A stretch of DNA of 64,000 nt from CAYUZU01 sp964448675 (GTDB lineage: Bacteria > Planctomycetota > Phycisphaerae > UBA1845 > Fen-1342): the NCBI GenBank assembly GCA_964448675.1, contig CAYUZU010000001.1, positions 310,001 through 374,000 of the forward strand, given 5' to 3'. The translations under genes and the position numbers were made by a program. Shown here one piece after another: positions 1 through 7,733 of this stretch (position 1 is the first letter of the stretch; every line of letters begins with the position of its first letter). The notes beneath the pieces are model-generated. The model was not told where the DNA came from, did no database searches, and saw nothing but the letters and a program-made list of their open reading frames with translations.

Positions 1-22
1 GATCTAGTTCATAGGTGTAACG

Positions 23-742
23 ATGCGACATCGGATGCGTGGCAGACGACTGAGCCGCAGTGACAGCCACCGTGTGGCCATGCGACGGAACCTGGTACAG
101 AGCCTGTTCGAGCACGGCGAGGTCCGTACCACCGTGATCAAGGCGAAGGAGACGCGCTCAATGGCCGAGCGCCTGGTCACCCTCGCGATCAAGGGGACCC
201 TCGCCGCGCGGCAGCAGGCCGAGGCCATCCTCCAGGACCGGGCGATCATTCCGAAGGAGCACCAGGAAGACTACGACCGCATGAGCGATGCCAAGCGGAA
301 CAAGGTCATCCGGGCCCGCTCCGGACGACGCCACCGGGCCAACATGACCCGGCCCGGGCTGAAGTTCTCGGCCGAGTCCGTGCTGCACAAGCTCTTCGCG
401 GAGATCGGGCCGCGCATGAAGCAGCGGAACGAGGCCCGCAAGTGCGCCGGCGGCTATACGCGCGTGATCAAGCTGGCTGAGCGGCGGCTGGGTGACGGCG
501 GCCAGCTGGCGATCCTGCAGCTGGTCAGTGATGACGATCAGCCACGCGAGAAGAACGCCGGCCGTACGGAGCGCAAGCGCCGCGCCGCGGTGAAGTACAA
601 CGTCTACGCGGGCAAGCCACGAGCCCACCAGGGCCGCCGTCGGGCAGCGCGGGCGGCGAAGGCGGAAGCCAAGGCCGAAGCGAGTGCCGGCAAGCCGGCG
701 CCTGCGGCCGGGTCGGAGAGCGCCGAGAAGAACGAGGAATAA
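23..742 (+). CDS. rplQ: 50S ribosomal protein L17, enlarged
   Basis: The 239-residue product starts with the L17 signature MRHRMRGRRLSR and keeps the conserved blocks KAKETRSMAERL (about residues 40-51) and GGYTRVIKLAERR (143-155), so it is large-subunit protein L17. Bacterial L17 is usually about 115-130 residues. Here roughly 50 extra basic residues (about 62-118) sit between the conserved halves, and a Lys/Ala/Glu-rich tail follows residue 172. An AGGTG ribosome binding site lies 5 bases before the ATG. In most bacteria rpoA precedes rplQ, but only 22 bases are visible upstream. The HIT gene starts 6 bases after the stop, which suggests cotranscription. Confidence 0.95.
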   Translation: MRHRMRGRRLSRSDSHRVAMRRNLVQSLFEHGEVRTTVIKAKETRSMAERLVTLAIKGTLAARQQAEAILQDRAIIPKEHQEDYDRMSDAKRNKVIRARSGRRHRANMTRPGLKFSAESVLHKLFAEIGPRMKQRNEARKCAGGYTRVIKLAERRLGDGGQLAILQLVSDDDQPREKNAGRTERKRRAAVKYNVYAGKPRAHQGRRRAARAAKAEAKAEASAGKPAPAAGSESAEKNEE

Positions 743-748
743 GCTGCC

Positions 749-1162
749 ATGGCCGGCGGGTCGATTTTCTCGAAGCTCATCGCGGGCGAGATCCCTTGCG
801 AGCGGATCTTCGAGAACGATCTCGTCTTCGCTTTCCTGGATATCAACCCGCTGGCCGAGGGGCACACGCTCGTGATCCCCAAGCGCGCGGTGGAGCGGCT
901 CGAAGACCTGAACGAGGACGAGGCGGCGGAGCTCGGCCGCCAGTTGCCCATCGTCGCCCGCAAGGTCATGACGGCGGTCGGTGCGCCGGCGTACAACGTG
1001 CTGCAGAACAATGGGTCGCCCGCGGGCCAGGAAGTGCCACACGTGCATTTCCACATCATTCCGCGGCGGCCGAATGACGGGCTGGGGTACCGCTGGCGGC
1101 CGCAGAAAGCCGAGCCCGCGGCCCTGGCGAAGCTGGGCGAGCGGATCCGGGCGTTGCCGTAG
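749..1162 (+). CDS. HIT family nucleotide-binding hydrolase
   Basis: This 137-residue protein has the complete HIT motif HVHFHIIPR with the three histidines at 98, 100 and 102, and the N-terminal block SIFSKLIAGEIPCERIFEND typical of the HINT/PKCI branch. Such proteins bind nucleotides and hydrolyse phosphoramidates such as adenosine 5'-phosphoramidate; the physiological substrate is not predictable here. Length is normal for the family. It lies 6 bases downstream of rplQ, so it is probably translated from the ribosomal-protein transcript. Confidence 0.93.
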   Translation: MAGGSIFSKLIAGEIPCERIFENDLVFAFLDINPLAEGHTLVIPKRAVERLEDLNEDEAAELGRQLPIVARKVMTAVGAPAYNVLQNNGSPAGQEVPHVHFHIIPRRPNDGLGYRWRPQKAEPAALAKLGERIRALP

Positions 1163-1178
1163 CGGTTCGCGGCGGCGG

Positions 1179-1206
1179 TTGCCAGTTCGCCGGCGGTCTT
1201 TAGAAT
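1179..1206 (+). promoter_or_regulatory. sigma70-type promoter of tRNA-Ala
   Basis: TTGCCA (1179-1184) and TAGAAT (1201-1206) are separated by 16 bases and each matches five of six consensus positions. Transcription would begin near 1213, just before the mature tRNA 5' end at 1218. Confidence 0.7.
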
Positions 1207-1217
1207 AGGGAAGTCAT

Positions 1218-1290
<73 letters not shown>

Positions 1291-1298
1291 TTCGAGTG

Positions 1299-1326
1299 AG
1301 CCCGCCGTGGTTGGCGGGCTTTTTTT
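1299..1326 (+). terminator. Rho-independent terminator after tRNA-Ala
   Basis: An 8-bp stem AGCCCGCC/GGCGGGCT with a 6-base loop is followed directly by a run of T residues, 8 bases downstream of the tRNA 3' end. Confidence 0.9.
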
Positions 1327-1499
1327 CTGCGCAGGATTTCCGGCGTGTCGGCGGGCGGTTCGAGCGCCCGCGGGCAGCGACACGTGGGCGGGCCGGCTGT
1401 CGATTCTCGTCAACCGGTGCCGGAAGGGCGGGCGGGCGTATTCCGCGGCGGGTTTTATCGGCCGAGTCGCTCGGGGGCCGGCCGGTGGGCAAAGGGCGT

Positions 1500-1528
1500 T
1501 TGCGACGTGGCCGACGAAGTGATAGCAT
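1500..1528 (+). promoter_or_regulatory. possible sigma70 promoter of the DUF1573 gene
   Basis: TTGCGA (1500-1505) and TAGCAT (1523-1528) lie 17 bases apart; each matches four of six consensus positions. The predicted leader to the ATG at 1607 is about 70 bases. The match is modest. Confidence 0.4.
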
Positions 1529-1606
1529 CGAGTGCTTCGTGAAAACCCGGTGGGGAGCAAGGCGCCGCGGGGGCGTTTGAATGCAGCAATTTGGAGGTTT
1601 TGCGAC

Positions 1607-2776
1607 ATGAGGCATCGATATTTCGCGTGGCTGGCGGTGTGCATGGTGGCGATCGGCACGGTGGGGACGGTGGCGTGGGCGGACGAAACGAAGGGTGAGC
1701 CCGCCAAGGACGCGGCCAAACAGGCCGAAGCCCCGGCGAAGGACGTTCCCAAGATTCGCATCGACCCGCTGAAGTTCGATTTCGGCACGGTATGGGTGGG
1801 GCAGCCGGCCAAGGGCACTGTCACCGTGCGAAACGTTGGGACGGCGCCGCTGCTGATCAACGACGTGAAGAGCTCGTGTGGCTGCACGACGCCGACGCGG
1901 CCGAAGTCGCCGATCGCACCGGGCGCGGCCAGCGAATTCACCATCACTTACAACACGGGGCACGCGGGCAAGGCCAACAAGCGGGTGACGCTGCACACGA
2001 ACGACCCCACCAATGCACAGGTGGTGGTGCCGGTGACGGGGGAGGTCAAGCCGATCTTCAAAGGGACCCCGTCGGACCACGTCACGTTCGGCCGCCTCGG
2101 CATCGAGAGCGCCGAGACCAGCAAGGTCGTGTTCGAGAACCAGTACGACAAGCCGCTGGAACTGAAGATCAAGGAAGGGCAGGACTTCGGCAAGTTCGAC
2201 GTGAAGCTCGAGACGATCGAGAAGGGGCGCAAGTACGAGCTGTCCGTGACGACCAAGCCGCCGCTGCAGGTCGGATTCAATCGCGCGCGGATCAGCTTCG
2301 ACACCGGTGACAAGGACCTGCCGGATTTCTCGGTGAATGTCTTCGCCAACGCCCAGCCCGCCGTCTTCGCCCGACCGTTCAAGGTCTACGTGAGCCAGGC
2401 CACGACGCAGCCCGCGCGGCACCGGGTCATGCTGCAGTGGGAGAAAGACCGGCCGATCGAGGTGACGGAGGTGACCGCCAGCTTCGGCGAGATCGAGTAT
2501 GAGCTGAAGCCGCAGCCGGACCGGCGACGGGGCCACCATGACGGCGTCACGATCTGGGTCACGCTGCCGCCGGCGGCCGACATTCCCGCCGCGGGTGGCA
2601 AGCTCATCATCAAGACCAACGACCGCGAGGAGCGCTACCAGACGCTCGAGGTCCCGGTGGCGCGCCGGCCGCAGTCGCGGCCGCGTCGCGGTGTGGTGCC
2701 GGCGACGCCGCGGCAGCTGCCCGGGCGCCGCTTGCCGATCGGCAACACGAAGCCCGACACGTCGGGTGACAAATAG
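1607..2776 (+). CDS. secreted DUF1573 domain protein
   Basis: The start is set at ATG 1607 because GGAGG lies 9 bases upstream and the encoded N-terminus is a signal peptide (MRHRYFAWLAVCMVAIGTVG, then WADE); the open frame continues further 5'. The 389-residue protein has a DUF1573 domain at about residues 48-135, including FDFGTVWVGQPAKGTVTVRN and the characteristic SSCGCTTP segment. DUF1573 is an Ig-like beta-sandwich of unproven function, abundant in exported proteins of Planctomycetes and Bacteroidetes. The middle looks like further beta-sandwich sequence and the C-terminus is Arg/Pro-rich. It stands alone and converges on the URO-D-like gene 17 bases downstream. Confidence 0.85.
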   Translation: MRHRYFAWLAVCMVAIGTVGTVAWADETKGEPAKDAAKQAEAPAKDVPKIRIDPLKFDFGTVWVGQPAKGTVTVRNVGTAPLLINDVKSSCGCTTPTRPKSPIAPGAASEFTITYNTGHAGKANKRVTLHTNDPTNAQVVVPVTGEVKPIFKGTPSDHVTFGRLGIESAETSKVVFENQYDKPLELKIKEGQDFGKFDVKLETIEKGRKYELSVTTKPPLQVGFNRARISFDTGDKDLPDFSVNVFANAQPAVFARPFKVYVSQATTQPARHRVMLQWEKDRPIEVTEVTASFGEIEYELKPQPDRRRGHHDGVTIWVTLPPAADIPAAGGKLIIKTNDREERYQTLEVPVARRPQSRPRRGVVPATPRQLPGRRLPIGNTKPDTSGDK

Positions 2777-2793
2777 ACGGGCGCGGTCCGCGG

Positions 2794-3825
2794 CTAGGAC
2801 GCCGGCAGTTCAATCCGTTCGAAGGTCTCCAGCACCGCCTCGATGTTCGCGGGGCGGGCGGATGGCTCGATGTGCATCTGGCACACGACGCGGCTGCCGT
2901 TGGAGGCCGCGAGGTGCTTGTAGAAGCTGCGCGCGTCGCGGCGGGCGTCTTCGGTGGAGCCGAAGCAGAGCATGTGCTGGCGGTCCATCTGGCCCCAGAA
3001 AGTGAGCCGACCGGCAAACCGCTGGTGCAGCTCGGTCATATCCATGCAGGTGACCTGGGCGTTGATCGCATCGAGGCCCAACTCGACCAGGTCTTCGAGT
3101 ATGTCGACGATGTAGCCGTCCGAGTGCATGTAAGTGAACTTGCCGGCCTGTTTGGCGCGGGCGATGTACTCGGCATAGAGGGGTTTGAACAGCTCGCGCC
3201 AGGCCTTCGGCGAGATCAGCAGGGCGTGCTGCGTGCCCCAATCGTCAGCGATGAAGATGCAGTCCACGGATGACGCGCACCAGCGCTCGACCCACGCCAG
3301 GTTGAATGCGTGGATTCTCTCCAGCAGTTCCAGCAGGCCGGGTGGCCGGCGGACCAGGTCGCGAAACACCGCCTCGGTGCCGCGCAGGAACTGCAGGCGC
3401 TCGAACGGCTGGATCGGCAGGGGTGTCAGGGTGAACGCGTCGGTGGCCCGGCACGCGGCGGCGGCCTCCTCGACCCCGTGCGTGACAAGGTGCATGGGGG
3501 GCTCGAACCTGGCGAGCTCGTCATAGGACGCGATCGGCGGATGCTTGACCTGCCCGACAACGCCGGGGTGGACATTTTCGAATGGACAGCCCCATTCGTC
3601 GACGTAGGTGCCGACGCCGTAGGGGTCGCCCCGCGTCGTGCCTGGCGGCAAGGGGAAGGGGCAGTGGACGGCATCCGGCGGGAAGCGCTGCTCGATGCGC
3701 TCGAGCGCACCGGGGTGCTGCTGCATGAAGCCGGCGACCGCGGTGTAGGCGCGCGGAATGCGGTCCGGGGTCTGGCCAGTGAGGGCGGCGCTGACGCGTT
3801 CGCGGCGAGTGAGTCTCTCGGGCAT
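2794..3825 (-). CDS. uroporphyrinogen decarboxylase-like (URO-D fold) protein
   Basis: The 343-residue product, counted from MPERLTRRERV at 3825, resembles the URO-D/methyltransferase superfamily. It has the N-terminal LTRRERVSAALTGQTPDRIP block, an IFIADDWGTQHALLISPKAWRE-like central strand-loop (abbreviated), KFTYMHSDGYIVDILEDLV and a late GQMDRQHMLCFGS segment. Planctomycetes carry many paralogues of this type, next to catabolic genes, that are not heme enzymes; some relatives are corrinoid-linked methyltransferases. No substrate can be assigned. An upstream extension to 3900 is open but has no family similarity. The gene diverges from the PhyH gene. Confidence 0.8.
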   Translation of the reverse strand: MPERLTRRERVSAALTGQTPDRIPRAYTAVAGFMQQHPGALERIEQRFPPDAVHCPFPLPPGTTRGDPYGVGTYVDEWGCPFENVHPGVVGQVKHPPIASYDELARFEPPMHLVTHGVEEAAAACRATDAFTLTPLPIQPFERLQFLRGTEAVFRDLVRRPPGLLELLERIHAFNLAWVERWCASSVDCIFIADDWGTQHALLISPKAWRELFKPLYAEYIARAKQAGKFTYMHSDGYIVDILEDLVELGLDAINAQVTCMDMTELHQRFAGRLTFWGQMDRQHMLCFGSTEDARRDARSFYKHLAASNGSRVVCQMHIEPSARPANIEAVLETFERIELPAS

Positions 3826-3984
3826 GCGGCGGGGCCTCGTCCGTCCCCCCGCCTGGTAACAGCAAGCCGCCATGCTCCGCCAATCGAGGGGGCTCGTCAA
3901 GCCGTCGGCGGCGCGTGCCGCAGGCGACTACAATCCTCGCGTGAAAGAACGGGGAGACAGTCGGGTCGAGATCGAGGTGGTGGC

Positions 3985-4830
3985 ATGATTGACGAGCGTC
4001 GCCTGCCGACGACGGCAGACGTGCAGTTCTTCGCGGACAACGGGTATTGGCTGGGGGGCAAGGTGCTGACCGACGCGCAGCTTGACCGCCTGCGGGCAGC
4101 GATGGAGGAGGTCTACGCGGGGCGGTTCGAGACGGGCTGCGAGCCGTGGGCGGGTGGCTGGCGCGACACCGGCGACACGACGCAGATTCGCAAGACCGAT
4201 AACGCGCACTGGGCCAACGACACGATTCGGGAACTGGCACTGAACGAGACGATCGGCGCGATGGCGGCGCGGCTGATGGACACACCCGAAGTGCGCTTGT
4301 GGCACGACCAGTTGCTGTACAAGCCGGGGCAGGGGGAGCAGGCCCGCTCAGCGGCTGGCAATGTCGGCTGGCACCAGGATCATGGCTATTGGCGTTGCAC
4401 GGTGCCGGACCTGATCACGGCGTGGGTGGCGTTCGACGACGTGACCCTGAACAACGGCTGCATGCAGGTGGTGCCGGGGAGCCACAAGTGGGGGTTGCTG
4501 CCGCACAGCGATTTCTTCAACACGGACCTGGAGGGGATGAAGGCCCGGCTCGCGGAGCACACCGGGCAGGCCATCAACACCGTGCCGTGCCAGCTCGAAG
4601 CGGGGGCGGTGAGTTTTCACCATTGCCTTACGGTGCACGGCAGCGGGCCAAACCTCACCGACCGCCCGCGGCGTTCGCTGGTGATGCACCTGATGCCGGC
4701 CCACGCGCGCTACATCGCAGACACGCCCGACGACAATCACATGAACGCGATTCTGATGAAGCGCCAGGGTGGCCGGGATGGCGACTTGTTCGCGGGCGAG
4801 CTCTGGCCGGTGCTGTTTCGCAGGGAGTAG
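3985..4830 (+). CDS. phytanoyl-CoA dioxygenase (PhyH) family oxygenase
   Basis: Start ATG 3985 follows GAGGTGG; the 281-residue product begins MIDERRLPTTADVQFFADNG. It has the Fe(II)/2-oxoglutarate facial triad expected of PhyH proteins: H130-x-D132 in GWHQDHGYW and a distal histidine (probably H218 in TVHGSG). GCMQVVPGSHKWG and a late RRSLVMHLMP stretch, the usual 2-oxoglutarate-binding region, are also present. The family hydroxylates small organic substrates; this substrate is unknown. Its neighbours are a URO-D-like gene (divergent) and a secreted glycoside hydrolase (same strand, 80 bases on), a common planctomycete catabolic grouping. Confidence 0.87.
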   Translation: MIDERRLPTTADVQFFADNGYWLGGKVLTDAQLDRLRAAMEEVYAGRFETGCEPWAGGWRDTGDTTQIRKTDNAHWANDTIRELALNETIGAMAARLMDTPEVRLWHDQLLYKPGQGEQARSAAGNVGWHQDHGYWRCTVPDLITAWVAFDDVTLNNGCMQVVPGSHKWGLLPHSDFFNTDLEGMKARLAEHTGQAINTVPCQLEAGAVSFHHCLTVHGSGPNLTDRPRRSLVMHLMPAHARYIADTPDDNHMNAILMKRQGGRDGDLFAGELWPVLFRRE

Positions 4831-4842
4831 GCCGGCGCGGAC

Positions 4843-4873
4843 TTGCCACAGCACCGATCGCCGATGATAAAAT
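4843..4873 (+). promoter_or_regulatory. candidate sigma70 promoter of the glycoside hydrolase gene
   Basis: TTGCCA (4843-4848) and TAAAAT (4868-4873) each match five of six consensus positions, but the 19-base spacer is long. It would give a leader of about 30 bases before the ATG at 4911. Confidence 0.45.
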
Positions 4874-4910
4874 GCGCTCGCACATCGAATTGCCTGCGAA
4901 AGGAGAGCGC

Positions 4911-7724
4911 ATGCAGCGGCAGAAACCGGTACAGGCCGCGCGGTGGGCGCAGCCTGGTGTGGTCTGTGGCATCGTATTGGTTGCGGGGACGATAGCCGCG
5001 CTGGCGGGCGATGAAGGCGCGATTTCGCCGTCGCAGACGTTCGCCGACAAGAGCGCCGCCGACGAGTGGTTCTTCAGTGACGGTCCGGAGTGGCCGGGGG
5101 CGGAGGGTGACCTCGAGTGGCGGCCCGGTGCGGGGCGCGATGGCGATGGCGCGTTGGCGCTGCGCTATGACTTCACCGGCGGCGGGCACTATTGCGCGGC
5201 CATCGCGAAGCTGCCGCGGCATCGGCCGGTCAAGGCGGTGCGCCTGTACGTTCACAAGCCGGCGGCGAACCTGATGATTTTTCGCGGGGTCGACATCCAT
5301 GGCGAGGCGTTTCAGAAGGACTTCCAGTATCACTACCCGGGCTGGCAGCAGCTCGAGATCAGCCTCGGGGACTGGGCGTTTCACTGGGGCGGTGATGGGG
5401 TCTTCCAGCCGCCGGCGCGGGAATTCCATATCCTGGTCGAGAACGATGGCGGCACGCGTCAGGGTGAAATCCTGATCGACGACGTGCAGTGGGTGTTCGA
5501 TCCGCAGGGCACGGCGACGGGCGGCTTGCGGCGGACGACGTATGTCGAGTCGGATTTCGGTTCCGGAGATCGCTGGCACTACGACGGGCCCGCGCCCGGC
5601 CGCTTCCTGGCGCCGCAGTGGAAGTACCAGTTCACGCCCGAGCGTCCGCGCGTACGGCTGGTGCGCGACCGCGGCATTCTCGGCAAGCCTGTGAAGATGA
5701 TGCTCAGCGTGACGGGGGATGGCTCGGGGCACGAGCTGGTGGCACGTTTCGGCTCGCACTTCCAGCTCTTCGAGCGCAGCCTCGGCACGCTCGACAAGGT
5801 CGGCAAGATGACGTTCGAGGTGCCGCTGGGCGACATGAAGACCTGGCGCCATTTCGGCGGCGAGGACGACGGCATCGTGCGGTACCCGCTGCGGCTGATC
5901 GAGCTGGCCCTGGTGAAGCAGGGGGATGGCGACAGCGGCTCGCTGCCGTTGAACGCGCTGGCGTTTGAAACCGAATACGACCCGGACACGCAGACGGTGT
6001 GGGTCGTGCCGCAGATCGCCGAGCACGATGACGAAAACGTGGTGTTCGCTCTCGAGTTGCGGAGCCTGGCCGACAAGCCGCTGCGCGGCACCCTGCATTG
6101 GTCGCTGCATTCAGCGGACCGGCGGCTGGATGGGGGGGCGCGCGAGCTGACCCTGCGTGACGAGCCAATCATGACGCGGGTCGAGGGCGATTGGCGCGGG
6201 CTCAGCGTGATCGAGGGACGGTTTCAGTTCGTGAGCGACGAGGCGACAAGCCAGGAGTTCTCGAAGACGCTGGCGCGCGTGCCCGAGGGGCAGCCTGACC
6301 TGACCCTGAATCCAGACAGCCGCATGGGGGTCGGCATGTACCTCTATCGGTTCCACGGGCACCCGGAGGGAAAGCTGTGGATGGAGCGGATGTGTCGGCT
6401 GGCGGCGCAGGCCGGCGTGAAGTGGACCCGTGAGGAATTTCACTGGAACTGGATGGAGCCGAAGGAGGGTGAGTGGGACTTCACGTTCTTTGACCAGCTG
6501 GTGGAGACGGCCAACGCACATGGCATCAGCGTGTACGCGCTGTGCTGTTACTGGACGGCGTGGACCGAGCCGTACACCGACGAGGGAATCGAGGACTACT
6601 GCAATTACCTGGAGACGCTCGTGCGACGCTATGGCGATCGCATCAAGCACTGGGAGATTTGGAACGAGCCGAACATCTTCTTCTGGGGCGGGCCGCGCGA
6701 GGTATACATCAAGGCGTTGCGGCGCGCGTACGAGACGATCAAGGAGGCCGATCGGGAGGCGCAGGTGCTGGGCTGCTCGACTGCCGGCATCGACACGACG
6801 TTCATCCAGCTCGTACTCGACAACAACGGTCCGTTCGATGCCCTGACGGTGCATCCTTATCGCGGTACGCTGGATGTGCCGAAGTTCGTCGACGAGCTGC
6901 GGGCGGTGCAGAAGCAGGTCAGCGGGCGCGATGTCTGGATCACGGAGATGGGCTGGCCGTCGCAGATCGGCGGGCTGAGCGAACGCGACCAGGCACAGCA
7001 CGTGGCCCGCACGTATATCGGCGCGTTCGCGTCCGGGTCGGCACGTACGGTCGCGTGGTATGACTTTCGCGAAGACGGCACCGATCCGTTCTACAACGAG
7101 CATCACTTCGGCCTGGTGCGGCACGATCTCGAGCCGAAGATGGGCTATCGCGCGCTGGCGGCGGTGGGGCAGCTTGTCGGGCCGGCGGATCCGGTCGGGC
7201 CGCTGGACCTGGGCGCGGGCATTCTCGGTTATGCGTTTCGCAAGGGGGCCCAGCAGGTCGCCGCGTTCTGGTCGCTTGACAAACCGCGGCTGCTGCGGCT
7301 GGCGGTGAGCGGCGAAAACGTGCGGTTCGTCAACATGGTTGGCGATCCGGCACATGTGGCGACGCTGGATGAGACGCGGGTGCTGCTGCTGCCGGCGAAG
7401 ACGCCGATCTATGTCCTCAGCGACGGGCGCTTCGAGCTGACGCTGCGGGAGCCGCCGGTGCGCGTGCAGAGCGACCGGCTCGGCGTGCACCCGGGTGAGG
7501 CGTTCGAGCTGCGGCTCGAACGGGCGGCGGGCGTGACGGCGGACTTGCAGGTGCCCGAGGCTTGGGCAGTCGCGGCGCGGGACGGGGACGCGCGGTACCG
7601 GGTCACGCCGCCGGCCGATGCGCGGCCGGGCACGCACCGCGTGCGGGTCGAGGTGCGCGTGGACGATACCGAGTTCGTCTTGCCGCTGTCGCTCGAGGTA
7701 GTGCCGCTGCTGTTGCGCGGGTAG
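4911..7724 (+). CDS. secreted clan GH-A glycoside hydrolase (GH39/GH5-like)
   Basis: ATG 4911 is preceded by AAAGGAGA and encodes a signal peptide ending near IAALAGD. The 937-residue protein begins with a jelly-roll, carbohydrate-binding-like region (about 40-210) and continues through beta-rich sequence to a TIM-barrel domain from about residue 475. The barrel has the clan GH-A signatures: HWEIWNEPN with the presumed acid/base E586, and WITEMGWPS with the presumed nucleophile E679. The C-terminal 230 residues look like beta domains. Clan membership is clear; the exact family and the glycan are not. A similar N-terminal jelly-roll region occurs in the lipoprotein encoded on the other strand. 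Confidence 0.85.
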   Translation: MQRQKPVQAARWAQPGVVCGIVLVAGTIAALAGDEGAISPSQTFADKSAADEWFFSDGPEWPGAEGDLEWRPGAGRDGDGALALRYDFTGGGHYCAAIAKLPRHRPVKAVRLYVHKPAANLMIFRGVDIHGEAFQKDFQYHYPGWQQLEISLGDWAFHWGGDGVFQPPAREFHILVENDGGTRQGEILIDDVQWVFDPQGTATGGLRRTTYVESDFGSGDRWHYDGPAPGRFLAPQWKYQFTPERPRVRLVRDRGILGKPVKMMLSVTGDGSGHELVARFGSHFQLFERSLGTLDKVGKMTFEVPLGDMKTWRHFGGEDDGIVRYPLRLIELALVKQGDGDSGSLPLNALAFETEYDPDTQTVWVVPQIAEHDDENVVFALELRSLADKPLRGTLHWSLHSADRRLDGGARELTLRDEPIMTRVEGDWRGLSVIEGRFQFVSDEATSQEFSKTLARVPEGQPDLTLNPDSRMGVGMYLYRFHGHPEGKLWMERMCRLAAQAGVKWTREEFHWNWMEPKEGEWDFTFFDQLVETANAHGISVYALCCYWTAWTEPYTDEGIEDYCNYLETLVRRYGDRIKHWEIWNEPNIFFWGGPREVYIKALRRAYETIKEADREAQVLGCSTAGIDTTFIQLVLDNNGPFDALTVHPYRGTLDVPKFVDELRAVQKQVSGRDVWITEMGWPSQIGGLSERDQAQHVARTYIGAFASGSARTVAWYDFREDGTDPFYNEHHFGLVRHDLEPKMGYRALAAVGQLVGPADPVGPLDLGAGILGYAFRKGAQQVAAFWSLDKPRLLRLAVSGENVRFVNMVGDPAHVATLDETRVLLLPAKTPIYVLSDGRFELTLREPPVRVQSDRLGVHPGEAFELRLERAAGVTADLQVPEAWAVAARDGDARYRVTPPADARPGTHRVRVEVRVDDTEFVLPLSLEVVPLLLRG

Positions 7725-7733
7725 GTTTGCGCC

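Noticed and set aside
4300..4315. TGGCAC...TTGC considered as a sigma54 promoter
   Set aside because: The spacer is 6 rather than 5 bases and it lies inside the PhyH gene with no start downstream.
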